Positions 1-6,022 of a DNA stretch of 7,321 bases are shown here, piece by piece. The notes beneath the pieces were generated by a model that was not told where the DNA came from, made no database searches, and worked only from the letters and a program-made list of their open reading frames with translations. Numbering within the stretch: position 1 is the stretch's first letter; each line of letters opens with the position of its first letter. A program made the translations under genes and the position numbers. The DNA comes from an uncultured Oscillospiraceae bacterium (lineage in GTDB: Bacteria; Bacillota; Clostridia; Oscillospirales; Oscillospiraceae): contig CAKUJN010000094.1 of NCBI GenBank assembly GCA_934661735.1, forward strand, positions 1 through 7,321. Reading direction: 5' to 3'.

Positions 1-43
1 TGGCTTGCGGTACAATCCGATCCGCGTCCAGCGCCTCTTTTTG

Positions 44-75
44 CCCACTTTTTCTGGCAAGGCAGAAAAAGTGGG
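44..75. repeat. Perfect 13-bp inverted repeat
   Basis: Positions 44-56 (cccactttttctg) are exactly complementary to 63-75 (cagaaaaagtggg), with a 6-nt loop. No T-run follows on the plus strand, and on the minus strand the bases that follow are mostly A, so it does not look like an ordinary terminator. It heads a series of hairpins that continues to 225. It may be one copy of a dispersed intergenic repeat, but a second copy is not present in this window. Confidence 0.6.
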
Positions 76-139
76 TCTGCGAAGCAACCGTTGCGGTGTT
101 GCCGCACCAATGGCAGTTCCGGTGCAAACCGGAAACGTC

Positions 140-164
140 GGGCGGACAGGGGCGTCCGCCCCTG
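140..164. repeat. Overlapping GC-rich inverted repeats (REP-like)
   Basis: Two mutually exclusive hairpins share the same bases. Positions 140-147 (gggcggac) pair with 154-161 (gtccgccc), and 147-153 (caggggc) pair with 158-164 (gcccctg). Both are perfect. Short GC-rich palindromes of this kind are common between genes in gut Clostridia as repeated extragenic elements. That parallel is from general knowledge; only one copy is seen here. Confidence 0.5.
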
Positions 165-170
165 CGGTCT

Positions 171-225
171 GCGCGGCAGAATCGCCGCCGGAGGCAGGGC
201 AGCTCCCGCCGAGAATCTGCCGCGC
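171..225. repeat. 10-bp inverted repeat with long loop
   Basis: Positions 171-180 (gcgcggcaga) pair perfectly with 216-225 (tctgccgcgc), enclosing 35 nt of GC-rich sequence. It is the third dyad in the gene-free left end. It lies between the REP-like hairpin at 140-164 and the terminator at 239-272. Confidence 0.4.
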
Positions 226-238
226 CGGCGGAAAATAA

Positions 239-272
239 AAAAATCAGCGCCGCGGCTGCGGCGCTGATTTTT
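239..272 (-). terminator. Rho-independent terminator of the Cys-rich gene
   Basis: A perfect 15-bp stem is formed by 239-253 and 258-272, with a four-base loop. The core is atcagcgccgc pairing with gcggcgctgat, flanked by A and T runs. On the minus strand the GC-rich stem ends in a T-rich tract and lies just beyond the stop codon at 274-276. It therefore fits as the terminator of the minus-strand gene. The symmetric A/T flanks could let it stop transcription arriving from the left as well. Confidence 0.85.
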
Positions 273-273
273 G

Positions 274-1116
274 TTACTTATCCGCGGTTCTGGCGCAGCC
301 GGTGCAGCTCTGCGACGGGGGGATGCAGCTGTCGGCTCTGGTGGGGAAGAACGCGTCGATCGGAAACTCGATCTGGCTGAACATGTCACAGGGGCTTTCG
401 TTGCCGCCGACGCCGCTCTGTGCGCACTGCTTGGTGGGGATGCAGTAGTCAAACGTCGGGATCAGCAGCTGCGTTGCGCGCTGCAATCGCGTGATGGAGA
501 ACTGGCCGATTGTGACCAGAAGCCTCCGGCACTCGCCCTTGAGCACCAGATCCTGATCAAAGCACGCGAGAATCGCGTCCGGAATGACCGGCGTGTCTGG
601 ATTGCAGCAGCACGAGCACGCGTCCTGTACGCCGGAGCCGAGAATGATGGGGTCCACGACCTCCACCACGGCGGTCGGCGCGCTGCAATTGGCGATGGTC
701 TGCTTGGTCAGGCAGCCGCACTCACGGCTGACAAAGGTTTTCGCGCTGCTTTCGCCGCCGAAGAGGACCAGCCGCTTGGAGAACACGGCAAGACCGGTGA
801 TGGTGTTGGGGCAGCCGTTGGAAACACACGTTTCACCGACCACGCGGTAGTAGTAGGTGATTTCTACGGTAAAATGTCCGGTGTTGTAGGGCACCGGCTC
901 CACCTGGATGCAGACGTGGATCAGCTCGACGTAGCGCGCCCGTGCGCTGGACGCGCCGTCCAGCGCGCTTTGCGAATCCAGCGTTAAGTACACGCGCAGA
1001 TCCTCGATACAATCCTTGGCCAGACAGCTGTCTGTGATTTTGTCCGTATGCACACAGACAGCCTCACGGATCCCGCGCAGATCACAGGCCGGAGTTGCTT
1101 GACTGGTATCAGACAT
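274..1116 (-). CDS. Cysteine-rich conserved hypothetical protein, 280 aa
   Basis: The function is unknown. I chose the ATG at 1114-1116 because GGGAGGT sits just upstream of it (1124-1130, read on the minus strand). The frame stays open much further upstream, but only as antisense of the next gene. The protein has 22 cysteines in 280 residues, spread along its length, including a run CSCCC near 167-171 and a C-terminal cluster (C264, C271, C274). No signal peptide or membrane segment is visible. Segments that look conserved are IREAVCVHTDKITDSC (16-31), CIEDLRVYLT (36-45), VEPVPYNTGHFTVEITYYYRV (72-92), VFSKRLVLFG (111-120) and GQFSITRLQRATQLLIPTFDYC (204-225). From memory these resemble an uncharacterised family widespread in Clostridia, which I could not verify. 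Two beta-rich halves around the Cys run are plausible. A spore-coat or disulfide-linked structural role, or metal binding, is only a guess. It is transcribed alone, divergently from the tagA operon. Confidence 0.9.
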   Translation of the reverse strand: MSDTSQATPACDLRGIREAVCVHTDKITDSCLAKDCIEDLRVYLTLDSQSALDGASSARARYVELIHVCIQVEPVPYNTGHFTVEITYYYRVVGETCVSNGCPNTITGLAVFSKRLVLFGGESSAKTFVSRECGCLTKQTIANCSAPTAVVEVVDPIILGSGVQDACSCCCNPDTPVIPDAILACFDQDLVLKGECRRLLVTIGQFSITRLQRATQLLIPTFDYCIPTKQCAQSGVGGNESPCDMFSQIEFPIDAFFPTRADSCIPPSQSCTGCARTADK

Positions 1117-1152
1117 CGGATTACCTCCCTGAATAGATTGAAAGCACAGGCT

Positions 1153-1181
1153 TTCATAACAGTTTATGCCGAAGCGGGCAA
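1153..1181 (-). promoter_or_regulatory. Candidate promoter for the Cys-rich gene
   Basis: Read on the minus strand, TTGCCC (1176-1181) and TATGAA (1153-1158) are 17 bp apart, and TG one base before the -10 gives an extended -10. A perfect 7-bp dyad (1139-1145 with 1150-1156) overlaps the -10 and could be an operator. A competing reading is CATAAACT (1161-1168, minus strand), which resembles the -10 of sporulation sigma factors but has no clear matching -35. The choice cannot be settled by eye. Confidence 0.35.
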
Positions 1182-1228
1182 ATGTGAAACTTCTTCCGGC
1201 GCTGTGCGGGGAGATTTCTGCCGGTGCG

Positions 1229-1257
1229 TAGACAAATCCCAGCGGATGTGGTAAAAT
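1229..1257 (+). promoter_or_regulatory. Sigma-A type promoter of the tagA-trhP operon
   Basis: TAGACA (1229-1234) is followed after exactly 17 bp by TAAAAT (1252-1257), with TG at 1249-1250 giving an extended -10 (TGnTAAAAT). Transcription would begin near 1264, leaving a leader of about 27 nt. That leader carries the ribosome binding site GGTGAGGT (1273-1280) before the ATG at 1291. No further clear promoter was found up to 5875, so this one may drive all five genes. Confidence 0.65.
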
Positions 1258-1290
1258 CAGTGTAAATAAAATGGTGAGGTATGCCTGCAC

Positions 1291-2028
1291 ATGAAAACCG
1301 ACATCATGGGACTGCAATTTGACAACGTGACGATGGACGAGGCGCTTGCGCGCGCGCAGGAGCTGCTCTGCGGGCAGAGCGCGGCATGTGTCGTTACGCC
1401 GAACGCCGAAATCGCCTATGAGGCGCTGCATGACGCGCAGCTGCGCACGCTGCTCAACAGCGCGGAGCTGATGCTTCCGGACGGCGCGGGGGTGGTGCTG
1501 GCCTCCAGACTCCTGAAAACCCCGCTGAAGCAGAAGGTCGCGGGCGTCGATTTTGCAGCGGGGCTGCTGCGGCTTCTGGCGCGGGACGGGAAAAGCGTCT
1601 ATCTGCTGGGCGCGAAGCCGGGGGTTGCGGAGCTTGCGGCGGAAAAAATGTGCGGGCAGAATCCCGCGCTGAAAATTGCGGGCCTGCACGACGGCTATTT
1701 TCAGGACGAGGGGCCGGTTGTTGCGGAAATCAACGCCTCCGGCGCGGATGTGCTGTTCGTGTGTCTGGGCGCGCCGAAGCAGGAGCTGTTCATGCAGCGG
1801 CACCGGCAGGAGCTGAACGTCAGGATGATGATCGGCCTCGGCGGCTCGCTGGACGCGTTTGCCGGAACGGTGAAGCGCGCGCCGGGATGGATGATCCGTC
1901 TGAATCTGGAATGGCTTTACCGCCTGATCAAAGAGCCAAAGCGCTTTGGCCGGATGCTCCGGCTGCCAAAATATCTTTTCGCCGTTATCGGCGCGCGGAT
2001 AAGCGGGAGGAAAACATGGGAAAACTGA
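1291..2028 (+). CDS. tagA: WecG/TagA/CpsF-family glycosyltransferase
   Basis: This 245-residue protein belongs to glycosyltransferase family GT26. TagA transfers N-acetylmannosamine from UDP-ManNAc to lipid-linked GlcNAc at the inner face of the membrane, an early step in wall teichoic acid synthesis. WecG does the related step with ManNAc-uronic acid. Seen here: TPNAE (36-40) and PDG (63-65), holding the Thr (T36) and Asp (D64) that correspond to residues implicated in catalysis in characterised TagA; LLGAKPG (105-111); GAPKQE (160-165); GLGGSLDAFAG (182-192); and the basic C-terminal tail RAPGW...LEWLYRL..EPKR (196-218), which in the family helps membrane binding. The length is normal. The start at 1291 has GGTGAGGT 10 nt upstream. 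The last 13 bp overlap tmk. No other teichoic acid or capsule gene is in the window, so the acceptor and the polymer made are uncertain. Confidence 0.93.
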   Translation: MKTDIMGLQFDNVTMDEALARAQELLCGQSAACVVTPNAEIAYEALHDAQLRTLLNSAELMLPDGAGVVLASRLLKTPLKQKVAGVDFAAGLLRLLARDGKSVYLLGAKPGVAELAAEKMCGQNPALKIAGLHDGYFQDEGPVVAEINASGADVLFVCLGAPKQELFMQRHRQELNVRMMIGLGGSLDAFAGTVKRAPGWMIRLNLEWLYRLIKEPKRFGRMLRLPKYLFAVIGARISGRKTWEN

Positions 2029-2690
2029 TCGTGCTGGAGGGAACCGACGGAACGGGCAAATCCACACAGCTGAAGCTTTTGACAAAACGTCTGCAAAGCG
2101 AGGGAACGGATTTCCGGAAATTGCAGTTCCCGCAGTATCTTGAGCCGTCCTCAGCGCTGATCCGGATGTATCTGGGCGGCGAGTTTGGCAGCTCGCCCGA
2201 CGACGTCAACGCCTACGCGGCCTCCACATTCTATGCGGTGGACCGCTATGCGTCGTATAAAAAGGTCTGGGGCGAATACTACCGGAACGGCGGGCTTCTG
2301 ATCTCCGACCGCTATACGACCTCAAACGCCGTGCATCAGGGCGGCAAGGTGCCGCCGGAGGAGCGGGAGGAATTCTTCCGCTGGCTGTACGAGCTGGAAT
2401 ATACGCGCATGGGTCTGCCGAGGCCGGATCTGGTGCTGTGTCTGGACATGCCGATCGAGCTGGCCGAGCAGCTGATGCGCCGCCGCGAATCGCAGACCGA
2501 CACAAAGGCCGACATTCACGAGCGGGACGAGGCATATCTGATGCAGTGCCGCCGGACGGCGGCGGAGGCTGCGGGATTCTACGGCTGGACGACCGTTTCG
2601 TGCGCGCGGGACGGAAAAATCCGCACGCCGGAGGACATTCATGAGGAAATTTACACACTGGTGAAAAAATGTCTGGAGGAAACAAAATGA
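2016..2690 (+). CDS. tmk: Thymidylate kinase (dTMP kinase), divergent type
   Basis: This 224-residue P-loop kinase is predicted to phosphorylate dTMP to dTDP with ATP in the cytoplasm, a step needed for dTTP. Visible parts are the Walker A loop GTDGTGKST (9-17), a nucleotide-binding segment KLQFPQY (35-41), FYAVDRYAS (72-80) with the D76-R77 pair typical of the TMP site, ISDRY (96-100), LVLCLDMP (139-146), and an arginine-rich lid RRRESQTDTKADIHERD (155-171). The REPGG motif that usually follows the second strand in bacterial Tmk is absent and is replaced by the FPQY...EPSSALIRMYL region. This places it in a divergent branch of the family; action on another deoxynucleotide or deoxynucleoside is possible. 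The ATG at 2016 follows GGGAGG (2005-2010) and overlaps tagA by 13 bp. The stop overlaps the next start as ATGA. holB, its frequent partner, is not adjacent. Confidence 0.88.
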   Translation: MGKLIVLEGTDGTGKSTQLKLLTKRLQSEGTDFRKLQFPQYLEPSSALIRMYLGGEFGSSPDDVNAYAASTFYAVDRYASYKKVWGEYYRNGGLLISDRYTTSNAVHQGGKVPPEEREEFFRWLYELEYTRMGLPRPDLVLCLDMPIELAEQLMRRRESQTDTKADIHERDEAYLMQCRRTAAEAAGFYGWTTVSCARDGKIRTPEDIHEEIYTLVKKCLEETK

Positions 2691-3232
2691 AAGCTGCAAT
2701 GCTTCTTGGAACGGGCTTCGAGCCGCTGGAGGCGGTGGCTCCGTGCGATATTCTGCGCCGTGGCGGTGTGGATGTGACGCTGGCGTCCATCGGCGGCCGT
2801 CTGGTCACGGCCGGACACGGCATCCGCATCGAGGCCGACTGTACGCTGGACGAGCTGGACGCGCAGGCGCTGGATATGGTGATTCTGCCCGGCGGACTTG
2901 GCGGCGTGGAGTCGATTCTGGCGTCGGAGCGGGCGATGGCGCTGATTCAGAGCATGTATGAAAACGGGAAATTCGTCGCGGCCATCTGCGCCGCGCCGAC
3001 GATTCTGGCAAGGCTGGGCATCACCGACGGCCGTCAGGCGACGTGCTACCCGGGCATGGAGGGACAGATGGGCGGCGCGCAGATGCAGCCGTGCGGCACC
3101 GTGCGCGACGGAAAGGTTCTGACCGGACGCGCTGCGGGCTCGGCGGAGGAATTCGGACTGATGCTGCTGGCCGCGCTGAAAGGTGAAGCGGCCGCGGAGA
3201 AGGTTGCAGGAGAGATCGTATACAGCCGCTGA
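2687..3232 (+). CDS. DJ-1/PfpI-family protein (ThiJ/YajL type)
   Basis: This 181-residue, single-domain cytoplasmic protein belongs to the DJ-1 group of the class I glutamine amidotransferase-like superfamily. The nucleophile-elbow cysteine is C101 in AAICAAPTIL (98-107). E15 in GFEPLEAVAPCDILRRGG aligns with Glu18 of human DJ-1, which tunes the reactive cysteine. DMVILPGGLGG (63-73) and TCYPGMEGQM (119-128) are further family signatures. The position of DJ-1 His126 is Tyr121 here, as I recall for many YajL-like bacterial members. Proposed family roles include oxidative-stress sensing, chaperoning and glyoxal or glycation repair; which applies is unknown. The ATG at 2687 overlaps the tmk stop (ATGA), and GGAGG (2675-2679) lies 7 nt before it, so I prefer it to the in-frame ATG at 2669. 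It was named ThiJ historically, but nothing nearby suggests thiamine synthesis. Confidence 0.92.
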   Translation: MKAAMLLGTGFEPLEAVAPCDILRRGGVDVTLASIGGRLVTAGHGIRIEADCTLDELDAQALDMVILPGGLGGVESILASERAMALIQSMYENGKFVAAICAAPTILARLGITDGRQATCYPGMEGQMGGAQMQPCGTVRDGKVLTGRAAGSAEEFGLMLLAALKGEAAAEKVAGEIVYSR

Positions 3233-3252
3233 ACGCGGAGAACGGAGGTAGT

Positions 3253-4653
3253 ATGTCCGACCGTGACGATATGAATTTTGAGCTTCCGGAGGATGAGCTT
3301 GCAGATGTGGATATTTCCGATCTGGAGGGCATGTCTCTGGATGAGCTTCTGGCAAGTACAAAGGAGGATCTGGCCCGTGTCGACGCGCTGATGGGCGCGG
3401 ACGCGGCGGACGGCGATGCGCCGGACGTGCCGCAGGACGCCGGACAGAAAAAGGCGAGCGGCAATACCATGCCGCTGTTTGAGCGGACGCCGTCGGAGGA
3501 ATACGCCGATCCGGAGGCGGAGGCCGAGCTGCCCGAGGAGGACGCATCCGAGCGCCCGCGGCTTTCACCGGCGCTCCGGACGCTGCTTTATGTATGCTGC
3601 GTGCTGGCGGCGTCAGTTCTGCTGGCGGTTGCCGCGTGGACGTGCGCCGATGATGTGCTGGCGCTGACAAAGCCGGACCGCGAGGTCAGCGTGACGGTCG
3701 GCGAAAACGAGACGATTGCACAGATCACCGACGATCTGCGTGACAAGGGCCTGATTCAGTACGGCTGGCTGTTCAAGTTCTACTGCTGGTATTCCCATGC
3801 CGAGCAGAAAATTGAGCCCGGCACCTATACGCTGAACAACCTCTATGACTATCATGCGCTGGTCAACGCTATGCGCGCGGGGTCGGTCGAGCGGGCAAGC
3901 GTTCAGATTACCATCCCCGAGGGCTATGAGTGCGACGATATCTTCTCCGAGCTGGCCGCCAGAGGTGTTTGCAGTATTGAGGAGCTGGAGCAGGCTGCGG
4001 CCGAGCATGAATTCGACTATGACTTCCTGACGGAGCTGCCGTATGGCGACGCACACCGGCTGGAGGGCTATCTGTTCCCCGACACTTATCAGTTCTTTGT
4101 TGGCGACGATCCGGTGAACGTGCTGGACAAGTTCCTGAAGAACTTTGACCGGAAGCTCACGCCCGAGCTTCGCGCCGTTGTGGATGACGTCAACGCGATG
4201 ATGGAAAGAAAAATGGAGCAGAACGGCTTTACCGCGGCGGAGATCGCGGCAGGGAGGCTGAACCTGCACGATATCATCATCGTGGCCTCGCTGGTGGAAA
4301 AGGAGACGGCAAAAACGTCCGAGAGCGCGACGATTGCGTCGGTCATCTATAACCGCCTGTGCAGCAAGCTTTATCCCTGCCTGCAAATTGACGCGACAAT
4401 CCAGTATGTCCTGCCCGAGCGCAAGGAGATTCTGTCCAACGCCGACAAGGCGTTCATCAGCCCGTACAACACCTATACGAACGCGGGCCTGCCTGCGGGA
4501 CCGATTGCAAACCCGGGCATCAACTCCATCCGCGCGGCGCTGTATCCGGCGGATACGGACTATTATTTCTATGCGCTGGGCAGCGAGGGCGTCCATGTGT
4601 TCTCACGGACGTATTATGAGCATCAGGAGGTCCTTGGCGAGAACAATGACTGA
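3253..4653 (+). CDS. mltG: Endolytic murein transglycosylase MltG (YceG-like)
   Basis: This 466-residue membrane protein cuts nascent peptidoglycan strands and is thought to set glycan length by ending polymerisation. Residues 1-105 form a very acidic, low-complexity cytoplasmic region. One membrane segment follows at about 108-130 (LRTLLYVCCVLAASVLLAVA), then a LysM-like portion with TVGENETIAQITDDLRDKGLI (148-168), IPEGYECDDI (221-230), EGYLFPDTY (271-279), the catalytic motif ASLVEKET (345-352) with E349 matching Glu218 of E. coli MltG, and NPGINSIRAALYP (420-432). All core motifs are intact. It is longer than E. coli MltG (about 340 residues) mainly because of the acidic N-terminus. GGAGGT (3244-3249) lies only 3-4 nt before the ATG; the next in-frame ATG, 3271, is too far away to be better. 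The gap from the DJ-1 gene is 20 bp. It overlaps trhP by 8 bp. Confidence 0.95.
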   Translation: MSDRDDMNFELPEDELADVDISDLEGMSLDELLASTKEDLARVDALMGADAADGDAPDVPQDAGQKKASGNTMPLFERTPSEEYADPEAEAELPEEDASERPRLSPALRTLLYVCCVLAASVLLAVAAWTCADDVLALTKPDREVSVTVGENETIAQITDDLRDKGLIQYGWLFKFYCWYSHAEQKIEPGTYTLNNLYDYHALVNAMRAGSVERASVQITIPEGYECDDIFSELAARGVCSIEELEQAAAEHEFDYDFLTELPYGDAHRLEGYLFPDTYQFFVGDDPVNVLDKFLKNFDRKLTPELRAVVDDVNAMMERKMEQNGFTAAEIAAGRLNLHDIIIVASLVEKETAKTSESATIASVIYNRLCSKLYPCLQIDATIQYVLPERKEILSNADKAFISPYNTYTNAGLPAGPIANPGINSIRAALYPADTDYYFYALGSEGVHVFSRTYYEHQEVLGENND

Positions 4654-5875
4654 GATGAGAAAAAAGCCGGAGCTTCTGGCTCCGGCAGGGGATATGGAAA
4701 AGCTGAAAATGGCGGTGCTGTATGGCGCGGATGCAGTGTATCTGGCGGGAACCAGCTTTGGCATGCGCTCGTTCGCGGGCAATTTCACGCCCGACGAGCT
4801 GCCGGAGGCCGTGCGCTTTGCGCACAGTCACGGCGTGCGCGTGCACGCGGCGGTCAACACCATGCCGCGCGGCGACGAGACTGCGCATCTGCCGGAGTAT
4901 CTGCGGCAGCTGGATGCAGCGGGCGTGGATGCCCTGATTCTGGCGGAGCTGGGCGTGTTTACGCTGGCGGGGAAATACGCGCCGAACTGTGAGCGGCATG
5001 TGTCCACGCAGCAGTCCATCGCAAATGCGGTCTGCGCCTCGGCGTGGCATAATCTTGGCGCGCAGCGCGTCGTGCTGGCGCGGGAGCTGTCGCTGCCCGA
5101 AATCCGCGCAATCCGCGAGGGCACGCCGCCGGAGCTGGAAATTGAGACGTTCTGTCATGGTGCAATGTGCGTGTCATATTCCGGCCGGTGCCTGCTGTCC
5201 AATTATATGACCGGCCGCGACTCCAACCGCGGTGAATGCGCGCAGCCGTGCCGGTATCAGTACGCGCTGATGGAGGAGAAGCGCCCTGGCGAGTATTTTC
5301 CTGTTTTTGAGGACGAAAAGGGCACCTATATCATGAATTCCCGCGATATGTGCATGATCGACCATCTGGACGATCTGATGGACGCGGGGGTGGACTGCCT
5401 GAAAATTGAGGGCAGGGCAAAATCGGCCTATTATGCGGCAATTGTGACGGGCGCGTATCGCCATGTGCTGGACGATGTGTCCGCCGGCCGCGCGCCCGAC
5501 CCCGTGTGGCGCGATGAGGTGGAGCATGTGTCGCACCGGCACTATTCCACCGGCTTTTACTATGGCCAGCCAGGACAGTATACCGAAAGCTCGCGATATA
5601 TCCGCCAGTGGCAGATCTGTGCCGTGGTGGAGAGCTGCGACGCGGCGGGAAACGCCGTATTGAGTCTGCGCAACAAGTTTTCGCGCGGCGACACGCTGGA
5701 ACTGGTCGGGCCGGACTGCAAGCCGTTCGAATGGACGGTGGGGGAGATGGAGGACATGGAAGGCGTGCCGCTGAGCGAGCCGCGCACGCCGCAGACGCGC
5801 TTCCGCGTAAAGCTCCCGCGGCAGGTGCCGGAACTGTCGTTTGTGCGCCACGCTGTGGAGCTGTCGGCGAAATAG
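4646..5875 (+). CDS. trhP: U32-family tRNA 5-hydroxyuridine synthase, TrhP (YrrO) type
   Basis: This 409-residue protein carries the peptidase U32 signature at 167-185 (ETFCHGAMC...SGRC..S). Despite the family name, TrhP proteins hydroxylate U34 of certain tRNAs, using prephenate and an iron-sulfur cluster. The cysteines C175, C182, C198 and C202 are spaced as expected for cluster ligands. Other conserved stretches are PELLAPAGD (8-16), HVSTQQSIAN (118-127), RVVLARELS (141-149), SNYMTGRDSNRG (185-196) and DCLKIEGRAKSAYY (250-263), the last before a small beta-barrel tail (about 320-409). The length fits TrhP rather than the longer 23S rRNA hydroxylase RlhA. AGGAGGT (4625-4631) inside mltG serves the ATG at 4646; ATG 4655 is a less likely alternative. 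mltG-U32 adjacency parallels B. subtilis yrrL...yrrN-yrrO. It is the last gene of the operon. An RlhA-like function cannot be fully excluded. Confidence 0.92.
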   Translation: MTEMRKKPELLAPAGDMEKLKMAVLYGADAVYLAGTSFGMRSFAGNFTPDELPEAVRFAHSHGVRVHAAVNTMPRGDETAHLPEYLRQLDAAGVDALILAELGVFTLAGKYAPNCERHVSTQQSIANAVCASAWHNLGAQRVVLARELSLPEIRAIREGTPPELEIETFCHGAMCVSYSGRCLLSNYMTGRDSNRGECAQPCRYQYALMEEKRPGEYFPVFEDEKGTYIMNSRDMCMIDHLDDLMDAGVDCLKIEGRAKSAYYAAIVTGAYRHVLDDVSAGRAPDPVWRDEVEHVSHRHYSTGFYYGQPGQYTESSRYIRQWQICAVVESCDAAGNAVLSLRNKFSRGDTLELVGPDCKPFEWTVGEMEDMEGVPLSEPRTPQTRFRVKLPRQVPELSFVRHAVELSAK

Positions 5876-5916
5876 CGCGGCAGACAGGGAACCTGTGAGG
5901 GCGTAAATACGGTATC

Positions 5917-5962
5917 AGCGCCGCGGTGCCGGCTGGCATCGCGGCGCTCAAATACAATTTTT
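5917..5962 (+). terminator. Terminator after the tagA-trhP operon
   Basis: A 14-bp stem (5917-5930 with 5935-5948, one G.T pair) with a GGCT loop starts about 41 bp after the trhP stop. A T-run (5958-5962) follows but is separated from the stem by nine bases, so termination may be leaky. The first 13 bases around the stem, atcagcgccgcgg, are identical to the terminator at 239-272. Confidence 0.65.
5953..5958 (+). promoter_or_regulatory. Weak promoter candidate for the GNAT gene
   Basis: TACAAT (5953-5958) is a good -10 hexamer in the only A/T-rich part of the intergenic region, but no -35 hexamer stands at the right distance. A second possibility is CAGACA (5881-5886) and TAAATA (5904-5909) with a 17-bp spacer, which would place the hairpin at 5917-5948 in the leader RNA. 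Neither is strong. Read-through from the operon could also supply expression. Confidence 0.25.
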
Positions 5963-5983
5963 AATCAGAAAGGGTGGTTTTTT

Positions 5984-6022
5984 ATGACAATGAATCGTGT
6001 ATGGAGGGTGCACGCTTCCTGA
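5984..6022 (+). CDS. Possible 12-codon leader peptide before the GNAT gene
   Basis: ATG at 5984 opens a short frame reading MTMNRVWRVHAS and ends at TGA 6020-6022. AGGGTGG (5971-5977) lies 6 nt upstream and could act as its ribosome binding site. The stop codon falls at the foot of the hairpin 6003-6028, which is followed by a run of six T. This arrangement resembles leader peptides that control downstream genes by ribosome position. There is no run of one amino acid codon, so the signal, if any, is not obvious. The frame could be chance. Confidence 0.35.
   Translation: MTMNRVWRVHAS

Noticed and set aside
271..987. 238-codon plus-strand open frame antisense to the Cys-rich gene
   Set aside because: It has no plausible SD and its composition is that of a shadow frame of GC-rich coding DNA. 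The minus-strand reading has an SD, a terminator and patterned motifs.
1271..1294. Seven-codon frame (MVRYACT) whose stop overlaps the tagA start as ATGA
   Set aside because: No ribosome binding site precedes it, and the tagA SD lies inside it. Probably chance.
1117..2085. Upstream extension of the minus-strand Cys-rich gene to a 603-residue product
   Set aside because: The extra part is antisense to tagA, rich in His/Arg/Gln shadow-type sequence, and separated from the true start by a strong SD at 1124-1130 before the ATG at 1116.
2669..2686. Upstream ATG for the DJ-1 protein
   Set aside because: The GGAGG at 2675-2679 would lie inside the coding region; ATG 2687 has perfect spacing, an ATGA overlap and starts right at the family's first beta strand.
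2206..3670. Long minus-strand open frames opposite tmk, the DJ-1 gene and mltG
   Set aside because: They are Pro/Arg/Ser-rich shadows of genes with intact family motifs on the plus strand.
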